A stretch of DNA of 64,000 nucleotides from Amphibacillus marinus (GTDB lineage Bacteria > Bacillota > Bacilli > Bacillales > Amphibacillaceae), in NCBI RefSeq assembly GCF_900110345.1, contig NZ_FODJ01000001.1, forward strand, positions 558,001 through 622,000, in the 5' to 3' direction. This document shows, piece after piece, positions 57,306 through 64,000 of the stretch (position 1 is the stretch's first letter; every line of letters begins with the position of its first letter). Position numbers and translations under genes: made by a program. The notes under the pieces were generated by a model, which saw nothing but the letters and a program-made list of their open reading frames with translations, had not been told where the DNA came from and did no database searches.

Positions 57306-58085
57306 ATGCTTAGTAAGCTAATAAAAAAACATCAAACTGCCTACGCAACCATAGTGATTTGGCTAATCTGGTATCTTATCCATTTAACAATGCAAACAAA
57401 GGTTGTACCAAATCCATTTGATGCGATTTCAACCTTTGTTAGATTGTTGTCAGGTGAACTTCTTTTTCACCTCGGAGCGAGTACACTAAGAATTTTAATT
57501 TCTATCATATTCTCATTGCTCATTGGTGGGACCTTTGGGCTTTTTCTGGGCTTAAATGATCGCTTTGATCGTTTTTTCGGACCAATTTTATACCTACTAT
57601 ACCCGATACCAAAGATCGCTTTTTTGCCTGTTTTTATGATTTTATTTGGGTTAGGAAATACCTCGAAGATAATCCTAATTACGGTTATTATTATGTTCCA
57701 AGTATTAGTAACCATTCGCGACAGTGTTAAGGGCTTAAGTAGAACAATGTTTTTATCAGTCCGCTCTACAGGAGCATCAAAGTTACAGATTTATCAGCAT
57801 CTCATTCTTCCAGCTATTCTACCAAAAGCACTAACAGCACTTAGACTTAGCGTAGGAACAAGTATTTCAGTTTTATTCTTTGCTGAAAACTTTGCTACCC
57901 GCTACGGTATTGGTTATTTTATTATGGACGCTTGGACGCGCATTAATTATTTAGAGATGTATGCTGGTATTATCGCGATCAGTTTACTTGGCTTGTTCAT
58001 TTTTAAAAGTATTGATCTCCTTGAGCAATGGGCATGTAATTGGGCAAGTCTCGAAAAAGGGGAGCAATCTTCTTATTTTAAGTAA
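57306..58085 (+). CDS. NitT/TauT-type ABC importer, permease
   Basis: This 259-residue permease with about six helices belongs to the SsuC/TauC/ThiX group. It has KVVPNPFDAISTFVRLLSGE near the start, YPIPKIAFLPVFMILFGLGN, the coupling segment RSTGASKLQIYQHLILPAILP, and GIGYFIMDAWTRINYLEMYAG. The ATG at 57306 follows GGAGGG by eight bases; an in-frame ATG at 57225 lies inside the ATPase gene. The pair is complete apart from the binding protein. Confidence 0.88.
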   Translation: MLSKLIKKHQTAYATIVIWLIWYLIHLTMQTKVVPNPFDAISTFVRLLSGELLFHLGASTLRILISIIFSLLIGGTFGLFLGLNDRFDRFFGPILYLLYPIPKIAFLPVFMILFGLGNTSKIILITVIIMFQVLVTIRDSVKGLSRTMFLSVRSTGASKLQIYQHLILPAILPKALTALRLSVGTSISVLFFAENFATRYGIGYFIMDAWTRINYLEMYAGIIAISLLGLFIFKSIDLLEQWACNWASLEKGEQSSYFK

Positions 58086-58111
58086 CTCAACTTTCGCCCA
58101 CTGAACATAAT

Positions 58112-58151
58112 CACCCAGAAGTCCCTTGGCAAGCAAAGGGACTTCTGGGTG
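58112..58151 (+). terminator. Hairpin after the ABC permease gene
   Basis: A 16-base stem (58112-58127 with 58136-58151), perfect, with an eight-base loop. There is no T run, so termination would rely on the stem or on a factor. Confidence 0.65.
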
Positions 58152-58414
58152 CGCTATGCTAACCATTATAATGATTACTATCTAACGCGTACAAAAATAT
58201 ATAAACGCCTTTTTTTTAAGGTTGAATATTGAATGGAGAAATTAATTCAAATTACAAAAAATTATTGGGATCATTACAGACATTAAACTAAATCGTTTAC
58301 ACAACTTATTAAAATAAATAACCGTTTTTCATCTTTTACATGGCTAGGGTTAAGCAGCGCTTTTTAAGGGAATAGTTATTAAGAAATTTTCTGTGGAAAA
58401 GAGGCTTAGTAGCT
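58152..58414. other. Upstream region of the N-hydroxylase gene
   Basis: With the preceding hairpin this completes a 329-base gap. It is AT-rich with TTTACA near 58297 and a weak A/T-rich downstream hexamer. I found no 19-base Fur-box-like palindrome, although the downstream gene is a siderophore-type enzyme. No gene seen. Confidence 0.4.
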
Positions 58415-59698
58415 ATGAACGAAACAATTTACGATATTATTGGTATTGGCATTGGCCCTTATAATTTAGGCTTAGCTGCCTTAATAGATGAACAGACCGA
58501 ACTGCATGCACTTTTCTTTGAACAAAACGATTATCTAACCTGGCATCCTGGTATGCTAATCAACGGGACTGATTTACAAGTATCATTCTTAGCTGATTTG
58601 ACTACCTTTGCAAATCCTAAAAGCAAGTATACATATTTAAATTATCTTCACACCAAAAACAGACTGTACCCTTTCTTTTTTTATCATCAATTTGAGATAC
58701 CGAGACAGGAGTATGATGCTTATTTAAGCTGGGTAGCTAAGCAGCTTAGTTCTTGTCAATTTGGCCATCAAGTTACTAACGTTGAGTTTGTAAATGATTT
58801 ATATCGAATTGAAGTGAAGGATAACGAAAGTAAAACAAGGCATTTCTTAACGCGAAATATTGTTATGGGAACAGGCGCTAAACCAAACACTGTTCTCGAT
58901 CTCTCAGCCTTTCCGTCTCATGACGTCCATCATTCCAGTCAATATTTATATCATAAAGAAGACACCATTAAAGCTAATAATATTACCATTATCGGGTCTG
59001 GCCAAAGTGCAGCAGAAATTTTTCTTGATTTATTTAAAAACCAAGATGATTGTCATTATCAGCTCAGTTGGTTTACCAGAAGCCCGGGTCATGTCCAACT
59101 TGATCACTCCAAGCTTGGTCAAGAAATTTTTTCACCAGACTATGTGAAGTATTTCCACCAACTTGACTATTCAACAAGAACCAAAGCCCTTGAACAGTTA
59201 GCTCCACTTAGGAATGGTGTGCAAAAAGATACCCTTCACCAAATTTATCATGAGTTGTATCATCGATCGATTAATGAACCCAATCTTGCCGTGCACATTC
59301 AGCCTCTTACTTCATTAGAGGCAATTGAGAGCAAAAATGGGCATTATTTGTTAAATATGCAGCAATGGCAACAGGGCAAAAGCTTCAGTTGGAAGACAAA
59401 CAAAATTATTCTTGCAACCGGCTACAAGCCTAATATTCCGGAATGGTTTAATCAAAAGATAGCCCCATTAATGGTTTATGAAGATCAAAATCGCTTTAAA
59501 GTTTCAGAAGATCACCAACTTATTTTTAAAGATGGTAGTAACAGTCGTTTTTACACACATACTAACCTTGAACACTCGCATGGGAGCAGCGCAACTAATT
59601 TAGGCTTAGCAGTTGACCGTAATATTCAAATTATTAATTCGATTATGGGAAAAGAAGTTTATCAAAGGCAAACAGGCGGCATTTTCACTTCCTTTTAA
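58415..59698 (+). CDS. Lysine/ornithine N-hydroxylase family flavoprotein (siderophore-type)
   Basis: This 427-residue NADPH- and FAD-dependent monooxygenase hydroxylates the side-chain amine of lysine or ornithine in hydroxamate siderophores (IucD/PvdA/RhbE family). FAD binding is GIGIGPYNLGLAAL (residues 10-23), substrate region LQVSFLADLTTFANP, the NADPH motif GSGQSAAEIF, and the C-terminal FAD-contact ATGYKPNIP. No NIS synthetase, NRPS, acyltransferase or siderophore transporter lies next to it. Lysine versus ornithine cannot be decided. A weak ribosome site (AGAGGC) precedes the ATG. Confidence 0.85.
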   Translation: MNETIYDIIGIGIGPYNLGLAALIDEQTELHALFFEQNDYLTWHPGMLINGTDLQVSFLADLTTFANPKSKYTYLNYLHTKNRLYPFFFYHQFEIPRQEYDAYLSWVAKQLSSCQFGHQVTNVEFVNDLYRIEVKDNESKTRHFLTRNIVMGTGAKPNTVLDLSAFPSHDVHHSSQYLYHKEDTIKANNITIIGSGQSAAEIFLDLFKNQDDCHYQLSWFTRSPGHVQLDHSKLGQEIFSPDYVKYFHQLDYSTRTKALEQLAPLRNGVQKDTLHQIYHELYHRSINEPNLAVHIQPLTSLEAIESKNGHYLLNMQQWQQGKSFSWKTNKIILATGYKPNIPEWFNQKIAPLMVYEDQNRFKVSEDHQLIFKDGSNSRFYTHTNLEHSHGSSATNLGLAVDRNIQIINSIMGKEVYQRQTGGIFTSF

Positions 59699-59710
59699 AA
59701 AAATGGCTCC

Positions 59711-59743
59711 AAAAAAGGCGATGCTGATACAGCTCGCCCTTTT
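59711..59743. terminator. Bidirectional terminator between the N-hydroxylase gene and rlmN
   Basis: GGCGA...GCT (59717-59725) pairs with AGC-TCGCC (59730-59738). It is flanked by AAAAAA and TTTT, between convergent genes. Confidence 0.82.
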
Positions 59744-59751
59744 AAACCACA

Positions 59752-60816
59752 TTATTTTGCTTTTTTCATTTGCTTACTTCTCAGTTGTCCACAGGCAGCA
59801 TCAATGTCTGAACCTTGCTCAACACGCACACCACAATTAATACCTGCTTTTAATAGCGTTTCATAAAAACCAACAATTGCCTTTTTCTCACTACGGTCAT
59901 ATTGGTTATGTTCCTCGACTGGATTATAAGGAATTAAATTGACATATGATAAGTGACGCTTATCCTTCAATAGCTTCGCTAATTGAAGTGCCTCTTCCTT
60001 ATGATCATTAACATCCTTTAACAATATATATTCAAAGGTAATGCGGCGATTGGTTTTAGTTAAATAATAATCAACAGCTTCCATTAGCTTGGCAATCGGA
60101 AAGGCTTTATTAATTTTCATAATTTGAGTCCGTAGTTGATCATTCGGTGCGTGTAAAGAAACAGCCAAATTCACCTGTAATTGCTCATCAGCAAACTCCT
60201 TTATTTTGTGCGCTAAACCACTGGTCGATACGGTAATGTGGCGTGCCCCAATTGAGAGCCCCTCTTGATCATTTACAATTCTTAAAAAGCTCATCGTGTG
60301 TTGATAATTATCAAACGGTTCTCCAATGCCCATCACAACAATATGGCTAACCCGTTCGTCACCATTTTGTTCGTCTAAATGATGCTGAACTTTCATGATC
60401 TGCTCTACAATTTCTCCACCTGTTAAATCGCGATTTTTCGTCAGTAACCCACTTGCACAAAAAGTACAACCAATGTTACAGCCCACCTGCGTTGTGACAC
60501 AAACAGATAATCCGTATGAAAAGCGCATCAGCACCGTTTCAATTAGATTCCCATCAGTCAGCTTAAACAAGAACTTAATGGTGCCATCCTTTGACTCTTG
60601 CTTAATCTCTTCTGTCAAAGAGCCTAAAGTAAAATGTTGGGCAAGTAATTCACGTGTTTCTTTGTTTAAATTGGTCATCTCAGCAAATTGCTTTACTCTT
60701 TTTATATATAGCCAATCCCAGATTTGCTTTGCGCGGAATTCCTTAATCCCTTGTGCAGTAAGCCAAGCTGTCAATTGAGCTTTAGTTAAACCATAAATGG
60801 ACTGTTTCTGCTCCAT
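59752..60816 (-). CDS. rlmN: 23S rRNA (adenine2503-C2)/tRNA (adenine37-C2) methyltransferase
   Basis: This 354-residue radical-SAM methyltransferase modifies A2503 of 23S rRNA and can act on tRNA. The cluster motif CNIGCTFC places Cys113, Cys117 and Cys120; the methyl-carrying Cys lies in AACGQL near the end. [33 protein letters not shown] and [15 protein letters not shown] are family motifs. It stands alone. Confidence 0.96.
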   Translation of the reverse strand: MEQKQSIYGLTKAQLTAWLTAQGIKEFRAKQIWDWLYIKRVKQFAEMTNLNKETRELLAQHFTLGSLTEEIKQESKDGTIKFLFKLTDGNLIETVLMRFSYGLSVCVTTQVGCNIGCTFCASGLLTKNRDLTGGEIVEQIMKVQHHLDEQNGDERVSHIVVMGIGEPFDNYQHTMSFLRIVNDQEGLSIGARHITVSTSGLAHKIKEFADEQLQVNLAVSLHAPNDQLRTQIMKINKAFPIAKLMEAVDYYLTKTNRRITFEYILLKDVNDHKEEALQLAKLLKDKRHLSYVNLIPYNPVEEHNQYDRSEKKAIVGFYETLLKAGINCGVRVEQGSDIDAACGQLRSKQMKKAK

Positions 60817-60976
60817 TCTACTACACCTCTCTTATATTAAATCAGAACTTGTCTAATCTCTGTTACTATACTATCTGTTATCGAACTGTTAAGCAAGGAC
60901 ATTTCGTAAACTCGAAACTGTGTGCTTAAATTCAGAATTTTTAAAAAGGAATTTCTGCTATTTTTATCGTAAGGGG

Positions 60977-61005
60977 TTGCAATCAAAGAACAGACTTGTT
61001 ATAAT
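60977..61005 (+). promoter_or_regulatory. Sigma-A-type promoter of the cold-shock gene
   Basis: TTGCAA (60977-60982) and TATAAT (61000-61005) are 17 bases apart. The start near 61012 gives a leader of about 118 bases. The region before it (60817-60976) has no gene and should hold the rlmN promoter on the minus strand. Confidence 0.8.
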
Positions 61006-61011
61006 GTGATT

Positions 61012-61129
61012 AGCTATTTTGTTCGACAAAACACTTCAAGTAACATGCAACGTGAAAGTTTTCGTTTTGATGCTTGAGCAAGAATAGTAATACATTGTGT
61101 GGAACGTCCACACTAGGAGGAAAAGTAAT
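61012..61129 (+). promoter_or_regulatory. Long 5' leader of the cold-shock gene, with a hairpin before the ribosome site
   Basis: Leaders of this length are usual for csp genes and act as temperature sensors. A perfect seven-base stem, GTGTGGA (61097-61103) with TCCACAC (61107-61113), closes on a three-base loop two bases before AGGAGG. It could hold the ribosome site in reach or block it, depending on temperature. Confidence 0.6.
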
Positions 61130-61330
61130 ATGGCACAAGGTACAGTTAAATGGTTTAACGCAGACAAAGGTTTTGGATTTATCGAAGTTGAAGGTCAAGA
61201 TGATGTATTCGTACACTTCTCAGCTATCCAAGGCGACGGCTTTAAAACACTTGAAGAAGGTCAAAGCGTAACTTTCGATATCGAAGAAGGTAACCGTGGA
61301 CCACAAGCAGCTAACGTTGAAAAAAACTAA
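61130..61330 (+). CDS. csp: Cold-shock protein (CspB family)
   Basis: This 66-residue single-strand nucleic-acid-binding beta-barrel acts as an RNA chaperone. RNP1 is KGFGFIEV and RNP2 is [23 protein letters not shown] and the acidic [14 protein letters not shown] are typical. The ATG at 61130 follows AGGAGG; the frame runs back to 61097 within the leader. Which B. subtilis paralogue it corresponds to cannot be said. Confidence 0.96.
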   Translation: MAQGTVKWFNADKGFGFIEVEGQDDVFVHFSAIQGDGFKTLEEGQSVTFDIEEGNRGPQAANVEKN

Positions 61331-61349
61331 TTAGTGCTTAATAAAAGAT

Positions 61350-61385
61350 GCGCATTTGCTCAATTTGAGTAAATGCGCTTTTTTT
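61350..61385 (+). terminator. Terminator after the cold-shock gene
   Basis: A 12-base stem (61350-61361 with 61367-61378, one G-T) on a five-base loop, then TTTTTTT. Confidence 0.9.
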
Positions 61386-61427
61386 ATAATTTGGCGTTAT
61401 ATAACATGAATCAATTAAGAATCAGCG

Positions 61428-62186
61428 TTAATCTAAAGTATCAAATTCTCGCTTACTGATTTGACCAGTAAATGCGTCTAGCTCTAGTTCAATTTCTTGA
61501 TTATTACTGATCAACTCAACTTCGTAAATTGCTTTTTGATTTTCCTGTTCGAGCTTAATCTGCTTTAAAGTACCGTCCATTTCGTCATCAAGAGCTAGCT
61601 TTATCGCCTCAGCTATTGGAAGCATATTAGCTTGCCATTTAGCAGTGAAATCGTGACGATCGTATGATATAACGAGCACCTCACCAGTATAAGCATCGAT
61701 ATCAAGCTCAATTTCTTGATCAGACGTCTCTAGCTCAATCTCATAGTAACGCTGTCCATCATCTGAATCTAATGAAAGTTCAATGATGACACCATCAGTA
61801 ACCTGCTCCAAAGCGATTTCCATTGCTCGCTCTATTGTAATAAGCTCTCCACTTGCTAAAGTGTTGTCATCAACAACCTGATTGTCCTCTTGTTGGTTTG
61901 AGTTATTTGGCAAACCGGCCTGCTTCTCTTCAAGCTTTAAAATTTCTCCAGTTACAGCATCTAAATCTAGTTCATAGTGGATGTCTTCATTAGCAATTTC
62001 TACTTCATAGCGACCATCATCAAATTCAATTGCAATAACTTGTCCTGGAAATTGTTGTGTAGCTAATTGCTCAGCTTCAGATTTTGTTATTCTCGCTTGG
62101 GATGTTGTTGAGAGTCCTTGAAAAACAAGTAAAGCTATGACGAAGACCACCGCACCACCAATTAAACTAATTATCGCTTTTTTCAT
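61428..62186 (-). CDS. Membrane-anchored protein with three PepSY domains (YkoI-like)
   Basis: From the ATG at 62186, eight bases after AAGGAGG, this protein has 252 residues. One N-terminal helix (residues 4-24) precedes three PepSY domains at about 32-90, 113-175 and 190-252. Each ends in a variant of the motif IELDIDAYTGEVL (LDLDAVTGEIL, LELDAFTGQIS). PepSY domains are thought to inhibit or sense proteases. It lies 90 bases after a histidine kinase gene, as YkoI follows YkoG/YkoH in B. subtilis. Three domains here against two in YkoI is by my reading. A four-base-longer ATG start overlaps the ribosome site. Confidence 0.85.
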   Translation of the reverse strand: MKKAIISLIGGAVVFVIALLVFQGLSTTSQARITKSEAEQLATQQFPGQVIAIEFDDGRYEVEIANEDIHYELDLDAVTGEILKLEEKQAGLPNNSNQQEDNQVVDDNTLASGELITIERAMEIALEQVTDGVIIELSLDSDDGQRYYEIELETSDQEIELDIDAYTGEVLVISYDRHDFTAKWQANMLPIAEAIKLALDDEMDGTLKQIKLEQENQKAIYEVELISNNQEIELELDAFTGQISKREFDTLD

Positions 62187-62275
62187 TTTCATAACCTCCT
62201 TATGTGATTATCTTTAGTTTACTTATTAAAAATGAAAAGACGCTTTAATTAAAATGAGAATTTGATGAGAAAAAA

Positions 62276-63625
62276 CTATTCCCTCAAGGTGAAGCTAAAG
62301 GTTGATCCCTTTCCTACCTCACTTTCAATTGCAAGCTCACCACCATGAGCAGCAATAATTGCATGTGCAATAGCTAGACCTAAGCCACTTCCTCCAGTTC
62401 CCCTGCTTCTTGCTTTATCAATCCGATAAAAACGATTAAAAATCTTAGCTTGCTCCTCAGCTGGTATACCTTCACCAAAATCGCTTACCGATAGCTTAAC
62501 ACAGTCATTAAACTGCTGAACAACCACGTTAATTGGTTGTTCACTATACTTTTGAGCATTATCTAATAGAATGTAAAGTACCTGCTTTATTTTTTCACGG
62601 TCAACAGACGCAAGGATAGCTGCTTGATCAGATTCAAAGGTAATGGTTCTGTTGTAAGTAAGCGAACAGGAACGAACAATCTCACGACATAGCTTAGCAA
62701 TATCTACTGATTCAAATTTCAATTTATCTGCTCGGTCTAAGGTTGCTAATGCAAGCATTTGTTGAATGAGCTTGTCCATTCGGTTCGTCTCAAATTCAAT
62801 GGCCTGCACAGACTCATTCAGTACTTCTGGCCTTGTCTGCCCCTGCCGCTTAATTAATTGAGCATAGCTCTTAATAATTGCTAATGGCGTTTTAAGTTCG
62901 TGTGATGCATCCGCAACAAACTGCTTCTGTTTAAGAAAGTTGTCTTTAATACGACCATTCATCTCGTTATAGGTTAACCCAAGCTGAACGATTTCATCCT
63001 TCTCCTTACCTTTAATAACAAGGTCTTTCCATTGACCATTCTGCTGATTTTCTTGCATAACAGCATTTAGCCGGCCAATTGGTTTAATGACAATTTGGCC
63101 AATCCATTTGCCCGCAAGCCATGCAGGTATAACCATAATAAGAAGAGCGACAAAAAGAACGAGACTCAATGTTTCCATCACTTCATCAATTTGCTCTAAT
63201 GATTCAACAACTTCCAAGGTTACCACACTGCCATCGCTCCAGATAATTGGTCTGGACACTAAAGCATAATGCCCTAGCTGATTGTCAATCTTTTGAGCCT
63301 GATGGTGACTTGCTCGATAAATAGGTTCAATTGTTGTTAACTGTTGCTCTTTGGTAATCGCTTGTATGACAGCACCGTCAGGCCCAATGATTCTAATCAT
63401 TCCATCGGTTGGAAGATATGCTCTTAATAGCTGAATCGCATCAACACCTTGTCCTTCATCACTAGCTAATGCTTCCATGACAATGTCTGTTTGATCTACA
63501 ATGCGCGACATTTCTTGATTAACTGAAATAAATCGGAATGAAAAGTAAATTAAACTAAAGACAATAATAAGAAATAAGAGAAAAGTAGTAATTGAAGTTA
63601 ATACTGTTTTACCCTTAAGTGTCAT
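62276..63625 (-). CDS. Sensor histidine kinase (YkoH/ArlS-like)
   Basis: This 449-residue membrane kinase has helix 1 at residues 7-33, an extracellular region to about 152, helix 2 at about 153-175 and a HAMP linker. It then has HisKA with the phosphorylated His242 in DASHELKTPLAIIKSYAQLI, and HATPase_c with LLDNAQKYS, DFGEGIP and GTGGSGLGLAI. It overlaps the response regulator gene by 11 bases. With the downstream PepSY protein it resembles the YkoGHI set. The signal is unknown. Confidence 0.92.
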   Translation of the reverse strand: MTLKGKTVLTSITTFLLFLIIVFSLIYFSFRFISVNQEMSRIVDQTDIVMEALASDEGQGVDAIQLLRAYLPTDGMIRIIGPDGAVIQAITKEQQLTTIEPIYRASHHQAQKIDNQLGHYALVSRPIIWSDGSVVTLEVVESLEQIDEVMETLSLVLFVALLIMVIPAWLAGKWIGQIVIKPIGRLNAVMQENQQNGQWKDLVIKGKEKDEIVQLGLTYNEMNGRIKDNFLKQKQFVADASHELKTPLAIIKSYAQLIKRQGQTRPEVLNESVQAIEFETNRMDKLIQQMLALATLDRADKLKFESVDIAKLCREIVRSCSLTYNRTITFESDQAAILASVDREKIKQVLYILLDNAQKYSEQPINVVVQQFNDCVKLSVSDFGEGIPAEEQAKIFNRFYRIDKARSRGTGGSGLGLAIAHAIIAAHGGELAIESEVGKGSTFSFTLRE

Positions 63626-64000
63626 GGTGATTCACCCTTAGCTTATAACCTACTCCTCTTACTGTTTGAATGAGCTCATAAGTCAGCTTTTGTCGTAAAT
63701 AACGGACATAAACATCAACAACATTAGTTTCACCAACATAATTAAAGCCCCATACTTCATTTAGAAGCTGCTCACGATGTAAAACATTTCCCTGGTTTAG
63801 TGCTAAATAATAAAGCAAATCAAATTCACGTTTAGTTAACTCAATTGCCTTACCCTGCCAATACACTTTATATTGATCTTGATCAATAATAAGCTCTCCG
63901 ATAGTAAGTTTTTTGCTACGGTGTGCTTGATCATTGGTCAATCTAATTTGCAAACGAATTCTTGCCAACAGCTCTTCAATCTCAAATGGTTTTGTGACAT
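63615..64000 (-). CDS. OmpR/PhoB-family response regulator, C-terminal part
   Basis: The visible 128 codons run to the window end and hold the end of the receiver domain (VTKPFEIEELLARI, with the conserved Lys-Pro). The winged-helix DNA-binding domain follows: IELTKREFDLLYYLALN, LLNEVWGFNY, VDVYVRYLRQKL and IQTVRGVGYKL. The phosphorylated aspartate lies outside the window. It is the partner of the adjacent kinase, whose start lies inside its last codons. Confidence 0.93.
   Translation of the reverse strand, partial: VTKPFEIEELLARIRLQIRLTNDQAHRSKKLTIGELIIDQDQYKVYWQGKAIELTKREFDLLYYLALNQGNVLHREQLLNEVWGFNYVGETNVVDVYVRYLRQKLTYELIQTVRGVGYKLRVNHHDT

Noticed and set aside
58152-58414. Fur box before the N-hydroxylase gene
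   Set aside because: I looked for a GATAATGATTATC-type palindrome and saw only AT-rich sequence without the required symmetry.

Overview
The window is 64 kb of an AT-rich (roughly 38% GC by eye) chromosome from an endospore-forming member of the Bacillaceae. This rests on SpoVAC/SpoVAD/SpoVAE, Sda, a Spo0E-like peptide and a CodY/T-box style of branched-chain amino-acid control. It also rests on gene order that repeatedly matches Bacillus subtilis: ktrC, rnjA, rpoY, def, ykyA, pdhABC; then ykuT, dapL, dapH, darB, ykyB, patA; then an ykoG/ykoH/ykoI-like trio. The genus cannot be named from the sequence. No rRNA, tRNA, CRISPR array, complete insertion sequence or prophage was seen; this is mostly core chromosome with a few accessory patches.

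Layout. 1-2.6 kb (minus): pyruvate dehydrogenase E2 (partial, with two lipoyl domains), E1 beta and E1 alpha. 3-7.6 kb: YkyA lipoprotein, peptide deformylase, a 25-residue basic peptide, RNA polymerase epsilon subunit, RNase J1 and the KtrC potassium gate. 7.7-11.3 kb: a heterodimeric ABC exporter (YfiB/YfiC type). 11.7-17.7 kb: MscS channel, then the acetylase branch of lysine/diaminopimelate synthesis (dapL, dapH, patA), the c-di-AMP receptor DarB, YkyB and a small Spo0E-like phosphatase. 17.8-21.7 kb: a decayed gene remnant, then a co-oriented cluster of signal peptidase, zinc-ribbon membrane protein, HtrA-like protease and lipoprotein. 21.9-24.2 kb: lipoprotein plus a minimal spoVACDE operon. 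24.2-27.5 kb (minus): oxidoreductase, M3 oligopeptidase and a DUF6884-like protein.

27.6-37.9 kb is a complete valine/isoleucine/leucine operon, ilvD-[T-box]-ilvB-ilvN-ilvC-leuA-leuB-leuC-leuD, starting from a strong sigma-A-type promoter with a CodY-box-like site. 38-42.7 kb is an aapJQMP-type general amino-acid ABC importer. 42.7-49.9 kb holds 6-phosphogluconolactonase, an ECF sigma factor with a 46-residue membrane peptide, a GntR-controlled ABC-2 transporter (YtrAB type), an MhqD-like hydrolase, Sda and a DUF5392 protein. 50-54.3 kb (minus) is a polar amino-acid ABC importer, an M20 amidohydrolase and the HAD phosphatase YkrA. 54.4-59.7 kb has the DUF1659/DUF2922/YvrJ trio, metA, an ABC importer pair without a binding protein behind a very structured leader, and an isolated lysine/ornithine N-hydroxylase. 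59.7-64 kb has rlmN, a cold-shock gene with a long leader, a triple-PepSY protein and an OmpR-type two-component system cut by the window end.

Much of the content concerns amino-acid supply: branched-chain synthesis, two amino-acid importers, lysine and methionine synthesis, and peptidases. Three CodY-box-like sites fit that picture. The least explained elements are the structured leader at 56.34-56.57 kb, the long imperfect palindrome between dapH and dapL, the 18.1-21.7 kb envelope cluster, and several very short peptides (25, 46 and 46 residues).
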